Shown piece after piece: positions 18,021 to 26,016 of a stretch of 39,807 nucleotides of DNA. Position 1 is the first letter of the stretch. Every line of letters begins with the position of its first letter. Source of the stretch: Planctomycetaceae bacterium (GTDB taxonomy: Bacteria; Planctomycetota; Planctomycetia; Planctomycetales; Planctomycetaceae); the NCBI GenBank assembly GCA_029243145.1, contig JAQWSQ010000092.1, forward strand, positions 1-39,807, in the 5' to 3' direction. The notes beneath the pieces are model-generated. The model had not been told where the DNA came from, did no database searches, and saw only the letters and a program-made list of their open reading frames with translations. The translations under genes were made by a program, and so were the position numbers.

Positions 18021-19760
18021 ATGTCCATTCGGTTACTTGTTGTCGCAGTATTGATCGCGTTACCAACGTTACCGATCTGCGCAGCATCCCCCGTCGATTC
18101 GTCTCAGAAGCTCGAAGAGATTTCGACAGAATTTGGCTTGTGTGACGGACCAAGCTGGGATGGAAACGGAAGTCTCTACATCCCCGATGTCAAAGGCCAG
18201 AAGGTCTATCGATACTGGCCAAAACAGGACAAGATGCAAGTGGTTCTCCCGGATGCGGGTCGAATCAGTGCCACATTCTTCAACCATGGCAAGCTGTACC
18301 TCTCCGACAATGGAAATAGCTCCATTGCTTGGTTGAAGGGTCAAGAAATGAAGGTCATAGCCAGTAATGATCCACAAGCAAAACCGGCACAACGCCCTAA
18401 TGATCTCGTTGTCGATCATCACGGAGGGATTTACTACACTCTCACTTCCACGAACCAGGTGATGTACGTTTCGCCGTCTGGAGAGCAATCGGTTGCGGTT
18501 GCCGACATCAAGACACCAAACGGCATCACGATGTCACCTGATGAAAAAACGCTTTACGTCTCCGCTTACGTTCCCAAAAAAGTTTACTCTTATCAAATTA
18601 CGCAGGCCGGAAAGACCACTCCGGGAAAACTCTTTGCGACCATGGATGATGGCGACGCCAAAGGTGCCGACGGAATGTGTATTGACCGTGCAGGAAATGT
18701 CTACTGTGCCGGTGCGACCGATATCTGGATCTGGTCCTCGACAGGAGAATTACTCGATAAAATCACGCCCCCAACCCGTCCGATCAATTGTGCGTTTGGT
18801 GACTCCGACATGCAGTCGCTCTATATAACGTGTTTTGGTGGCTTATATCGTCAAGGAATGAAGGTTTCTGGAAAGCCGTCACAGCCAGTTTCCTCATCGG
18901 GTGATTTGACCACTCCACTCAATCAGAGTCATCCCTCTACCATCATCCCTGAATCCCTCCAGTCGAAGTATGATGTTGTTTACGCTGAAGACGGCCATCG
19001 TAAACTATTGGCCGATCTCTTTCCATCGATGAAACCACAGGCGAATGTTCCCGCTGTGATTGTTGTGCACGGCGGCGGTTGGATGAAGGGGGATAAAACC
19101 AAGTTTCGTGCTTTGGCAATTGAATTAGCAAAACGCGGATACTTCACGATGGCCATCGAATATCGACTTGGTGGAGAGGCACAGTTTCCTGCTGCCATCC
19201 ATGACTGTAACGCCGCAGTGAGATATCTCCGAGCCAACGCCAACTCACTCGGCATCGACCCCAATCGGATTGGAGCCGTCGGAGGATCTGCGGGAGGGCA
19301 TCTTGTCGGATTGATGACCACTGGACACGACCTTCAAGAACTTCAAGGGGAGGGTGGCAACCCGAAGATGTCGTCGAAATTGCAAGCCGCCATTGTGATG
19401 GCGGGTCCGATGGAAATTTCAACCGGTAATGTCGCCGAGCAAGCTCGGAATAATGCTGATAAAGCTTACGCGACCCAATGGATTGGTTCCATCGAGAGCG
19501 AGTGGGATCATTATCAACTCGCAGATGCCCACCGACACATCACCTCCGATGATTCCCCCATCCTGTTTATGGTCGGCGAACACGATAAGCCGGAAAGGAA
19601 TCAGCCTTCCCGAGAGAAACTTCAAGCATCTGGTGTTTGGACGGATGTCAAAGTTTACAAAGATGGGAAACATGGCTGTTGGAATCAACTTCCCTGGCTC
19701 CACGATATGGCCAAAGACATGGACTCGTTCTTCCAGGAGCATCTGAAGAAGGTTGACTGA
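18021..19760 (+). CDS. Secreted fusion: SMP-30/gluconolactonase-like propeller + BD-FAE-type esterase
   Basis: This is a 579-residue exported two-domain enzyme. The ATG at 18021 is preferred to the TTG at 18015. The signal peptide is MSIRLLVVAVLIALPTLP...CAA. Residues ~20-290 form a gluconolactonase-type six-bladed propeller: CDGPSWDGNGSLYIPD, RPNDLVVDHHGGIYYT, PNGITMSPDEKTLYVS and DGMCIDRAGNVYCAG supply the metal-site Asn and Asp, with Asp in place of the usual first Glu. From ~315 comes an alpha/beta hydrolase: VIVVHGGGWMKGD (oxyanion hole), GGSAGGH with nucleophile Ser423, LFMVGEHD (acid) and DGKHGCW (His). Pairing a lactonase with a carbohydrate esterase suggests sugar-ester and lactone breakdown, for example of plant or algal glycans (inference). 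Confidence 0.85.
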   Translation: MSIRLLVVAVLIALPTLPICAASPVDSSQKLEEISTEFGLCDGPSWDGNGSLYIPDVKGQKVYRYWPKQDKMQVVLPDAGRISATFFNHGKLYLSDNGNSSIAWLKGQEMKVIASNDPQAKPAQRPNDLVVDHHGGIYYTLTSTNQVMYVSPSGEQSVAVADIKTPNGITMSPDEKTLYVSAYVPKKVYSYQITQAGKTTPGKLFATMDDGDAKGADGMCIDRAGNVYCAGATDIWIWSSTGELLDKITPPTRPINCAFGDSDMQSLYITCFGGLYRQGMKVSGKPSQPVSSSGDLTTPLNQSHPSTIIPESLQSKYDVVYAEDGHRKLLADLFPSMKPQANVPAVIVVHGGGWMKGDKTKFRALAIELAKRGYFTMAIEYRLGGEAQFPAAIHDCNAAVRYLRANANSLGIDPNRIGAVGGSAGGHLVGLMTTGHDLQELQGEGGNPKMSSKLQAAIVMAGPMEISTGNVAEQARNNADKAYATQWIGSIESEWDHYQLADAHRHITSDDSPILFMVGEHDKPERNQPSREKLQASGVWTDVKVYKDGKHGCWNQLPWLHDMAKDMDSFFQEHLKKVD

Positions 19761-19768
19761 CTCATCCA

Positions 19769-21172
19769 TCATTCGTTGAAGATTTGAAGGGCGGCGATGA
19801 GTGCTTTCAATGGCAGATCATCACTCAATTGCCTCACAATTTCATCACTCACCAATAATTGTGGATAGCTGTCACGTTGAGCTTCGAGAAGTGCATTCAA
19901 GAATAGTTCCAACGAAATATCTTCTTGACGGCAAAAGCGGACAACTTCGAGTCGGAGTTCTAAATATCGCTTGAAATTCACAGCTCGCACAAACTCGATC
20001 ACTGCTGGACGCAAATGGTCGTTAAATCCTTCAACATAGTGCATATAATCATCACCACGTGATCGAGTTGCCAAGCGATGAAACAGGAACACCCCCATAG
20101 AAGACCAATTCTTAATTTTGTCGAGGGTGGCCAATCCAATAGACTGTGTTGCGAACCAAGGCACAACGATGAGTTCCAGTCGATGCCTCAACTCCCATTC
20201 CTCCTCAATCATGCTGTCTCTAATGAGACTCACCAGATCCTCTGGTAGAGTTCCCGGTACGGGAGCATCACACGAAATCGCACGAATCATCTCCCACCTG
20301 GTTTCGACCCAATCATCCGCTGGGATGGACTCGCACTGTTGCACTTCTTCTGTGAGCTTTTGGAAAAGACGATTTGATTTCGGCAAATTCGCGAGTGCGA
20401 CAAGTTCAGTGGCTTGATGAATCAATTCTTTCCACATGTCGGGATGATCGTAAATGAGGTCATCTCGTAATGAATCCAGGTCTTTCTCAATCAAGCCGAG
20501 TTTTTTTTGATGATATTGTAAAAACCAAACCAGTCGAGTGAGTTCCGACAGTCGTGGATCATTCGCCGATTGTTTCAACAAACTCTTACAAGATGCTCGC
20601 GTGGCCGCTTCAGGGATACGATCCAACTCGTTGAGATAAATCTGAAAGACACGCCCCGCGAGCCCCACTTTTGCTAAATAGACTTCAAGAACCGAAAAGG
20701 GAGGCTTACCGTCGTGAATTTTCTGGAGCCAAAATAGCTGAAGTGTTGCCTCCTCCTCGCAGGGTGACTTTCGGTAGTATTCTTCAAGCTGAGTAATGAC
20801 CGTACCCAGTTTTTCTTCACCAATACTCTCCCAGATCTTGTGATTATGTGGAAGTGTCTCTGCAGAAGATGACTGAGATTCGGATGGTTTCCAATCAAGG
20901 GGCGGGTTCGGAAACCAATCTGAATCGTCATCGACGTCTTGTTCAGATCTTTGATTTAGCGACTGTTGATACGGGATTTGTGCGCGGAGCGTTTCATACG
21001 ACTCTGTCAGCTTGCGAAAATGAACGGGGTGCACTTCAGCACGGTAAATCTTAATCAATCGATGATAAGCCCGTCGCAAATCGCGTTCTGTCGCACTCGT
21101 CTCGATCCTGAAAAGTTCATGCAAGTTGATAGGCCAGTCTTCGAGATTATGTGAAAGATCCGGGTCACTCAT
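19769..21172 (-). CDS. J-domain-like protein without the HPD motif, HscC-locus partner
   Basis: This is a 467-residue cytoplasmic protein. The frame opens at 21277, but the ATG at 21172, which overlaps the end of the upstream gene, starts just before the domain. Residues ~15-65 (INLHELFRIETSATERDLRRAY, then HRLIKIYRAEVHPVHFRKLTESYE) follow helices I-III of a J domain, but the HPD tripeptide is replaced by RAE. E. coli DjlB/DjlC (YbeS/YbeV), the partners of HscC, have similar atypical J domains, and this gene is the last of the hscC operon. The rest is helical without known motifs. A run of eight A on the coding strand lies at 20501-20508. Its task is presumably docking to the Hsp70; stimulation of ATPase is doubtful. 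Confidence 0.72.
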   Translation of the reverse strand: MSDPDLSHNLEDWPINLHELFRIETSATERDLRRAYHRLIKIYRAEVHPVHFRKLTESYETLRAQIPYQQSLNQRSEQDVDDDSDWFPNPPLDWKPSESQSSSAETLPHNHKIWESIGEEKLGTVITQLEEYYRKSPCEEEATLQLFWLQKIHDGKPPFSVLEVYLAKVGLAGRVFQIYLNELDRIPEAATRASCKSLLKQSANDPRLSELTRLVWFLQYHQKKLGLIEKDLDSLRDDLIYDHPDMWKELIHQATELVALANLPKSNRLFQKLTEEVQQCESIPADDWVETRWEMIRAISCDAPVPGTLPEDLVSLIRDSMIEEEWELRHRLELIVVPWFATQSIGLATLDKIKNWSSMGVFLFHRLATRSRGDDYMHYVEGFNDHLRPAVIEFVRAVNFKRYLELRLEVVRFCRQEDISLELFLNALLEAQRDSYPQLLVSDEIVRQLSDDLPLKALIAALQIFNE

Positions 21173-22511
21173 CGTCCGTCTCTCCTTTCGGTGAGAAGTG
21201 ATATCGGTAAGCTGGTTGCCAATCACTGCCGAGGTTGGAGTCGGACTCTGAATATGGAAAAAGAACGGTTTGGTCACCCATCATGGGCTTTAACACAACA
21301 CCCGCCGGTACAGGGTGGTACCGATTGATATTCGCTCCCGGATAGGTGACATAAACCGTGTTCTGGATTTCGCGAATCAATCCAGCAACTCTTTGAAATT
21401 CTTCAAGATCTGCTTTGCGCGATTTATAGAGGAGCGATTTGGTCGGAAGTGATAACTTTGCAGCAATTTCTATTTCTGTGAAATATCGACGTTCGTCGAA
21501 GACGATAAATAGCTCTCCTCGTTCTTTCACAACCAAGAACAGATAGGACTTGAAGCGTAAATATTCATACTCTTTCAACGCAGACAGTCTTGCGATCAGA
21601 TCTTCCTCAGTCTCTCCGGCGGGAGATGACAAGATTTTGGAAAAGGTCGGGGGGGGGGGAGTCTCGTCATCAATCGAGTTGAGAATTTCCTCAATGTTTT
21701 CGGGGGAAAACTCAGGAGGGGTGTAATTGACGACTGGAGGAGTGTATGAAGGACGACTTGGAGTGTCGTCTCTGTTGTATCTAACAAATGTGATGAGTGC
21801 CCGAAATATGAAGATCCCAATCAGGGCATAGGCCCAACCACCTCGCGATAATGACGATGCCGTGGCAGTTTCCACAGGCTTCGTCTTTGTGAGTTTGTTT
21901 CTTGTTTTGGCGGGGCGTGACAACGCTTGAAGCCATCGTTGATTGAGTGCCGCAACAGCCGGAGCTTTCGAGTTCAGTTCGGCTACATATTTTTTCCAAT
22001 CCGATCTTTCAATGGTTTGCGAATTCAGGAACTCTCGTTGTTTCGCGGCTTTCTGACTTGGTTCTGCAACGTGATTTTCGATCAGGAATTGAGCCAGCCG
22101 ACTCGCATGTTCTCCGAGTACTGAGACATCTTGCGAATCTAGTTCTAATCCGCATTTCAAATGGGCCAGTTGAAGTTTCAGGACGGGAAAATATTCGGCG
22201 TCAGAATGGAGTTTTTCAAATCGGGAAATTCGGGCTGAAACATCCCGTTGAAAGAATTCTCGGCGAAACTCGGTAATATCGTCTCTTAACAGGCGTGCGC
22301 AACATTGCCACTTCGCAATGGAAGAGAGCTTTTGATCGAAATAGGCCTGAATTGCGGAGGCTTCGTAAAACCCTGGGTGAAACTGAACATCTTCCAGTCG
22401 TTTGAGAATCTCTCGCTGTTTGTCTTTTGGGGAAGCGCCAATTTCAAGATTGAGAGTCCGCTCCACCCAGGCATCCAGTAGCGGAGCATGTGTTGATGTC
22501 TCACCACTCAT
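21165..22511 (-). CDS. Single-span membrane protein of the hscC locus with C11 tract
   Basis: This is a 448-residue protein of no named family. The start at 22511 overlaps the end of the hscC frame by 11 bases; the frame is open further to 22634. Residues 1-220 are helical and charged, with the look of the N-terminal regions of E. coli YbeU/DjlB-type proteins. One membrane helix is at ~224-243 (GGWAYALIGIFIFRALITFV). A Pro-rich linker (RPSYTPPVVNYTPPEFSP, then PPPP) follows, then a ~150-residue compact domain (LRFKSYLFLVVKERGELFIVFDERRYFTEIEIA...). The PPPP stretch is encoded by 11 consecutive C on the coding strand (21649-21659), a slippage-prone tract. Confidence 0.65.
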   Translation of the reverse strand: MSGETSTHAPLLDAWVERTLNLEIGASPKDKQREILKRLEDVQFHPGFYEASAIQAYFDQKLSSIAKWQCCARLLRDDITEFRREFFQRDVSARISRFEKLHSDAEYFPVLKLQLAHLKCGLELDSQDVSVLGEHASRLAQFLIENHVAEPSQKAAKQREFLNSQTIERSDWKKYVAELNSKAPAVAALNQRWLQALSRPAKTRNKLTKTKPVETATASSLSRGGWAYALIGIFIFRALITFVRYNRDDTPSRPSYTPPVVNYTPPEFSPENIEEILNSIDDETPPPPTFSKILSSPAGETEEDLIARLSALKEYEYLRFKSYLFLVVKERGELFIVFDERRYFTEIEIAAKLSLPTKSLLYKSRKADLEEFQRVAGLIREIQNTVYVTYPGANINRYHPVPAGVVLKPMMGDQTVLFPYSESDSNLGSDWQPAYRYHFSPKGETDDE

Positions 22512-22761
22512 CGGACTGCTCCGGCTGGGAGTCGTCTTCCCCGTCCTGAAAATCAAAACGATCCACGTATTCTTGTAAAACTGATCTGTGGCGTGCAATG
22601 AGTTCGTCGTTTTGGATTTCGAGTGCCTCTTCAAACCCTCTCAGGATGATGTCGAGATGCTCTCTCTCGATGAGCGGTAACTCACTGTAGAGTCGTTCGG
22701 AGCGTTTCAAGAGAAATCGATTCAGACTTTCTTCACGCGGGTGAGTTTTGAGTTCGGCCAT
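22501..22761 (-). CDS. hscC fragment 3: helical lid
   Basis: This is 86 residues from an in-frame ATG 28 bases after the second TAA. LKTHPREESLNRFLLKRSER and the following helices match the C-terminal lid of HscC (ALKIYPRDMLINRTF in E. coli). It ends in an acidic tail. Read alone it would pass for a small coiled-coil protein. Confidence 0.5.
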   Translation of the reverse strand: MAELKTHPREESLNRFLLKRSERLYSELPLIEREHLDIILRGFEEALEIQNDELIARHRSVLQEYVDRFDFQDGEDDSQPEQSDEW

Positions 22762-22788
22762 GGCCTGAATCGCTTGGTTGACCTGTTG

Positions 22789-23238
22789 TTAATTCATTCC
22801 CCGTGCATAGCGTGTGACGACATGTTGAAACTTCTGTTTGGTTTCCAGCACCATTGCTTCGACTTCAAGGACTCCATTCAGATCGTACGTGAATCTGATT
22901 TCGACCTCTTGGCCAACCGGTCCACGGGGGATGTTTTTAACTTTGAATTCTCCCAGAAACAGATTCTGATCTGTCTTACGATTCTCCCCCTGATAGATAG
23001 CCACTTTCACTTCTGTTTGATTCGGGTGCAATGTCTCGACCGACTGAGCACGGCTGACGGGAATCGTTGTGTTGCGATTGATGATCGGCATGAAATAGCC
23101 AGCATGATAATCTCCCGCCAGTTCACGAGTCTTCTCGACTCTCAGCGTAAACGGTGCGACATCTGTGACGACCATATCATCCACCGATACGTGTCGATCA
23201 ATCAGGCCCGCTTGTACGGCTGCTCCTAATGCGACCAC
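22789..23238 (-). CDS. hscC fragment 2: end of NBD plus substrate-binding beta domain
   Basis: This is 149 residues between the two TAA codons. The TAA is followed at once by GTG, so termination-reinitiation is possible in principle. It contains TDVAPFTLRVE, NRNTTIPVSRA and IYQGENRKTDQNLFLGEF, the HscC-type beta-sandwich. Confidence 0.5.
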   Translation of the reverse strand: MVALGAAVQAGLIDRHVSVDDMVVTDVAPFTLRVEKTRELAGDYHAGYFMPIINRNTTIPVSRAQSVETLHPNQTEVKVAIYQGENRKTDQNLFLGEFKVKNIPRGPVGQEVEIRFTYDLNGVLEVEAMVLETKQKFQHVVTRYARGMN

Positions 23239-24252
23239 TTAGTCGGGATTGATCCGACGTAGCGGCTCTTTTCCGAATATCTCCACGATTCGTGAGACCA
23301 CCGTGGGCATCTTCGTTGCTCCACCCACGAGAATCACTTCGTCGATATCACCACGCTTCAGACCCGCGTCTCCCAGTGCTTTCCGCAAAGGAAGTTCGGC
23401 TCTTCCGAGTAGATGAGATGTCCACTTTGCGAATTGCTCCTGAGTGATCTCAACTTTTGGAGTTTTCTCAGTAATCTCGCCCTCTTCGTTGGGAATACGC
23501 ACCGTGAATGAACAGTTGGAACTGAGTTGTCTTTTCGCGATCTCACACTCTCTTCGCAAACGCGAAAGACGTTTTGGCTCTTTCATTTCCACATGTTCAT
23601 AGATCATTCCCTGGGATTCCAAAACTCTCGATGCAAGAGTCGAGGTGAAGTCTTCGCCTCCAAGAAACGTTTCGCCGGCAGAAGATCGAATTTCAAGAGC
23701 GTCATCCAATTGATCGACAATCGAAACATCAAATGTGCCTCCTCCAAGATCGTAGACCAATAGAATTCGTTCTTGATCCTGTTCTTGCAGACCATAGGCA
23801 AGAGCGGCGGCCGTTGGCTCGTTCACGATACGGGTGACTTTAAGCCCGGCAATTTCTCCCGCGCGAATGGTATCAGTTCGTTGATGCTCGTTGAAATATG
23901 CGGGCACTGTGATGACGGCGTCGGTGACCGTTTCGCCCAAGTAAATTTCGGCTTCTGCCTTCAGGGTTTTCAAGATGATCGCTGAAAGTTCAACAGCCGT
24001 GAAAACGGTTTGATCAACGCTCCATTTCCATTCGGTTCCCATCTGTCGTTTGAACATCGCAACGCAGCGATGTGGTGTAGTGACCATGTATTCCTGGGCG
24101 ATACGACCGACCAATAATTCCCCCTGTTCGTCCAATCCGATCACGGAGGGAGTGAGAGTCTCACCCAGCGCGTTGGGGATCAGCTTTGGTCCGTCTTCAT
24201 TCAAACAGGCGACCAATGAATGTGTCGTTCCCAGATCGATGCCGACAATCAT
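23239..24252 (-). CDS. hscC fragment 1: most of the Hsp70 nucleotide-binding domain
   Basis: This is 337 residues from the normal start (AAGGA upstream) to the first TAA. It holds both phosphate loops but lacks the last conserved NBD segment (VVALGAA), the interdomain linker and the substrate domain, so alone it is unlikely to be a working chaperone. Confidence 0.6.
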   Translation of the reverse strand: MIVGIDLGTTHSLVACLNEDGPKLIPNALGETLTPSVIGLDEQGELLVGRIAQEYMVTTPHRCVAMFKRQMGTEWKWSVDQTVFTAVELSAIILKTLKAEAEIYLGETVTDAVITVPAYFNEHQRTDTIRAGEIAGLKVTRIVNEPTAAALAYGLQEQDQERILLVYDLGGGTFDVSIVDQLDDALEIRSSAGETFLGGEDFTSTLASRVLESQGMIYEHVEMKEPKRLSRLRRECEIAKRQLSSNCSFTVRIPNEEGEITEKTPKVEITQEQFAKWTSHLLGRAELPLRKALGDAGLKRGDIDEVILVGGATKMPTVVSRIVEIFGKEPLRRINPD

Positions 24253-24355
24253 TGAAACTGATCCTTGAGAAATGAGAATAGCTCTTCCAAGCTAATTTGC
24301 GGACGCGCAGATCGGAACGATTTCCCGCCGCATCGCCACAAATATCTCGATCAAC

Positions 24356-24727
24356 TCAGTCGGGAAACGCCGACCTGATATGCTCGATCTGAGGCGTTTT
24401 GTCATTCTCTGGCCAGAGAAGACCAATCACGTCATACCTGACAGACTGCTGAAAGAGATCTCGTTCTTTGAGATACACTTGAGCCGCACGGAGGATTTGT
24501 TGTTGCTTCGTGTGATCGACGGCATCCAGTGGATGGCCTTTGGAATCGTTTCGACGAGTCTTTACTTCGACAAAAACAATCGTTTGACCGTCGAGAGCAA
24601 TGACATCAATTTCTCCGGCTCGGTTCTCATAATTCCGGGAGACGATACGAAATCCTTGCTGCTTTAAATAGCGAATAGCAGCTTTCTCTCCAGCAGAGCC
24701 GAAAAGACGATTCAGCCAGCCAGACAT
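24356..24727 (-). CDS. yraN: YraN/UPF0102-family nuclease-fold protein
   Basis: This is a 123-residue protein of the UPF0102 family with a restriction-endonuclease-like core. The ATG at 24727, preceded by GGGAGAG, is preferred over the open frame to 24772. It has GSAGEKAAIRYLKQQGF, NYENRAGEIDVIALDG and IVFVEVKTRR, giving the E...D...ExK metal-site pattern, and RYDVIGLLW. Its exact substrate is unknown; in other bacteria it usually follows rplS-rnhB. It closes the ffh-rpsP-trmD-rplS group here, and rnhB is missing. Confidence 0.9.
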   Translation of the reverse strand: MSGWLNRLFGSAGEKAAIRYLKQQGFRIVSRNYENRAGEIDVIALDGQTIVFVEVKTRRNDSKGHPLDAVDHTKQQQILRAAQVYLKERDLFQQSVRYDVIGLLWPENDKTPQIEHIRSAFPD

Positions 24728-24790
24728 TTGCGTCTCTCCCGTATTGATGGGGAGAAGATGAAGTGGAGACAAAATCCACTCGTTTGGAAA

Positions 24791-25159
24791 TTAGTTGTCT
24801 TTGATCTTTGCGCGACGCTCTGTGAGGCGGGTCGCTTTACCAACACGATCTCGAAGATAATAGAGTTTTGCACGACGGACACGTCCGTGACGCTTAATAT
24901 CGATGGTAGACACTTTGGGAGAGTGAATCGGAAATACTTTTTCCACACCTTCACCGGCAACAATTCGACGTACCGTGAAGTTCTCATTGATTCCTTCACC
25001 ACGCATGGCGATGATGACACCCGAGAACACCTGGAGGCGTTCTTTATTGCCTTCCTGAATCAGTGTGTGAACATCAACTGTATCACCCACTTCAAATTCA
25101 TGTTTGGTTTCGCGCAAACTGGATTGTGCGACAAGATCGAGAATTTCTGTTTGATTCAT
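24791..25159 (-). CDS. rplS: 50S ribosomal protein L19
   Basis: This is a 122-residue large-subunit protein at the subunit interface. Visible are FEVGDTVDVHTLIQEGNKERLQVFSGVIIAMRG, ENFTVRRIVAGEGVEKVFPIHSP, and RRAKLYYLRDRVGKATRLTER. The ATG at 25159, after a GAGG, gives the family-typical start (MNQTEILDLVAQ); the frame is open to 25192. It lies downstream of trmD, the usual order. Confidence 0.97.
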   Translation of the reverse strand: MNQTEILDLVAQSSLRETKHEFEVGDTVDVHTLIQEGNKERLQVFSGVIIAMRGEGINENFTVRRIVAGEGVEKVFPIHSPKVSTIDIKRHGRVRRAKLYYLRDRVGKATRLTERRAKIKDN

Positions 25160-25257
25160 GGTAAGCCTCTGGGGTCTCAAAGTTTGCGTCAAGATTGCAA
25201 GTATGGCAGATTTGGAGAGAACGTCAACTCTTCACATGTATGAAAAACGGTCGGAAG

Positions 25258-25962
25258 TTACGATTTTTCGGCGGTTTTCTCTTCTTCCAGTAAGTCTGCT
25301 CGAAGTTCTCGAGTTCGCTTGAGGGATTGTTCCTTCCGCCAGTCTTCGATTTTTCCGTGATCACCGGAAAGTAACACCTCAGGAACTTCCATCCCCCGAA
25401 ATTCACGTGGACGTGTGAATTGAGGATACTCCAGTAGTCCTGACTGAGAAAATGAGTCATATTTATGACTCGTTTCGTCTCCGAGAACTCCCGGAATCAG
25501 TCGGATCACAGTGTCAATCAACATCATGGCTGGTACTTCACCTCCGTTACAGATGAAGTCGCCCGCTGAAATTTCCAAGGGCTTTAATCCCTGGCGAATT
25601 CGATCATCAAACCCCTCATATCGACCACACAGCATGATCAAACGAGGCTTTTCCGCCAATTCTTCCACCAGATTCTGATCGAGCGGACGTCCCTGTGGAG
25701 TCAGCATGATTAATTGTGCTGGCTCTTTGGACTGTGCCTGAACATGCTCAACGCATTGATACACCGGATCGCAGGCGATGAGCATTCCCGGACCACCACC
25801 AAACGGTTTGTCATCGACCGATCGGTGTTTGTCGCTCGTCCACTCACGAAAGTCCCACAAGTTCACATCAACCAAATCCGCATCAATTGCCTTTTTGAGC
25901 AGACTTTGGTCAAGGTAACTATCAAACAACCGAGGAAAAAGTGTCAGGACATCAAAACGCAT
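25258..25962 (-). CDS. trmD: tRNA (guanine37-N1)-methyltransferase
   Basis: This 234-residue SPOUT (trefoil-knot) methyltransferase makes m1G37 in tRNAs and prevents frameshifting. Visible are MRFDVLTLFPRLFDSYLDQS, VDDKPFGGGPGMLI, LIMLTPQGRPLDQ, LIMLCGRYEGFDDRI and FICNGGEVPAMMLIDTVIRLIPGVLG, covering the SAM knot, then FTRPREFRGMEVPEVLLSGDHGKI. All catalytic-region motifs are present. It directly follows rpsP; the rimM gene normally between them is absent. Confidence 0.97.
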   Translation of the reverse strand: MRFDVLTLFPRLFDSYLDQSLLKKAIDADLVDVNLWDFREWTSDKHRSVDDKPFGGGPGMLIACDPVYQCVEHVQAQSKEPAQLIMLTPQGRPLDQNLVEELAEKPRLIMLCGRYEGFDDRIRQGLKPLEISAGDFICNGGEVPAMMLIDTVIRLIPGVLGDETSHKYDSFSQSGLLEYPQFTRPREFRGMEVPEVLLSGDHGKIEDWRKEQSLKRTRELRADLLEEEKTAEKS

Positions 25963-25979
25963 GGCGTGATCTCCGTCCG

Positions 25980-26004
25980 TTCCGACATCAAATGATGATC
26001 GGAA
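25980..26004. repeat. Hairpin between rpsP and trmD
   Basis: TTCCGACATCA and TGATGATCGGAA (25980-26004) form a stem with one bulged A and a tight loop, in the 54-base gap where rimM would normally lie. There is no T-run, so it is not a standard terminator. It may modulate trmD expression or mRNA processing. Confidence 0.4.
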
Positions 26005-26016
26005 GTTCCCAACTGA

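Larger units (their letters stand above)
22501..24252 (-). pseudogene. hscC: HscC-type Hsp70 chaperone, frame interrupted by two in-frame TAA codons
   Basis: The reading frame 24252-22501 spans 584 codons without any indel and encodes a complete HscC (E. coli HscC is ~556 residues), but it carries TAA at 23239-23241 and at 22789-22791. The nucleotide-binding domain shows GIDLGTTHSLVA, NEPTAAALAYG, VYDLGGGTFDVSIVD and VILVGGATKMP. The first TAA sits in INPD-stop-VVALGAAVQAG, where Hsp70s have an acidic or small residue (NPDEAVAIGAA in DnaK); GAA to TAA is the simplest change. The substrate domain has TDVAPFTLRVE and NRNTTIPVSRAQ. The second TAA separates RYARGMN from QQVNQAIQAMAELKTHPREE, the start of the helical lid. 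The J-like and membrane genes downstream are intact. The options are decay, readthrough, a truly split chaperone, or sequence error. Confidence 0.85.

Noticed and set aside
22501-24252. Reassignment of TAA as a sense codon
   Set aside because: TAA ends leuC, leuD and smpB at the expected positions, so general reassignment does not fit; only local readthrough, decay or error remain.
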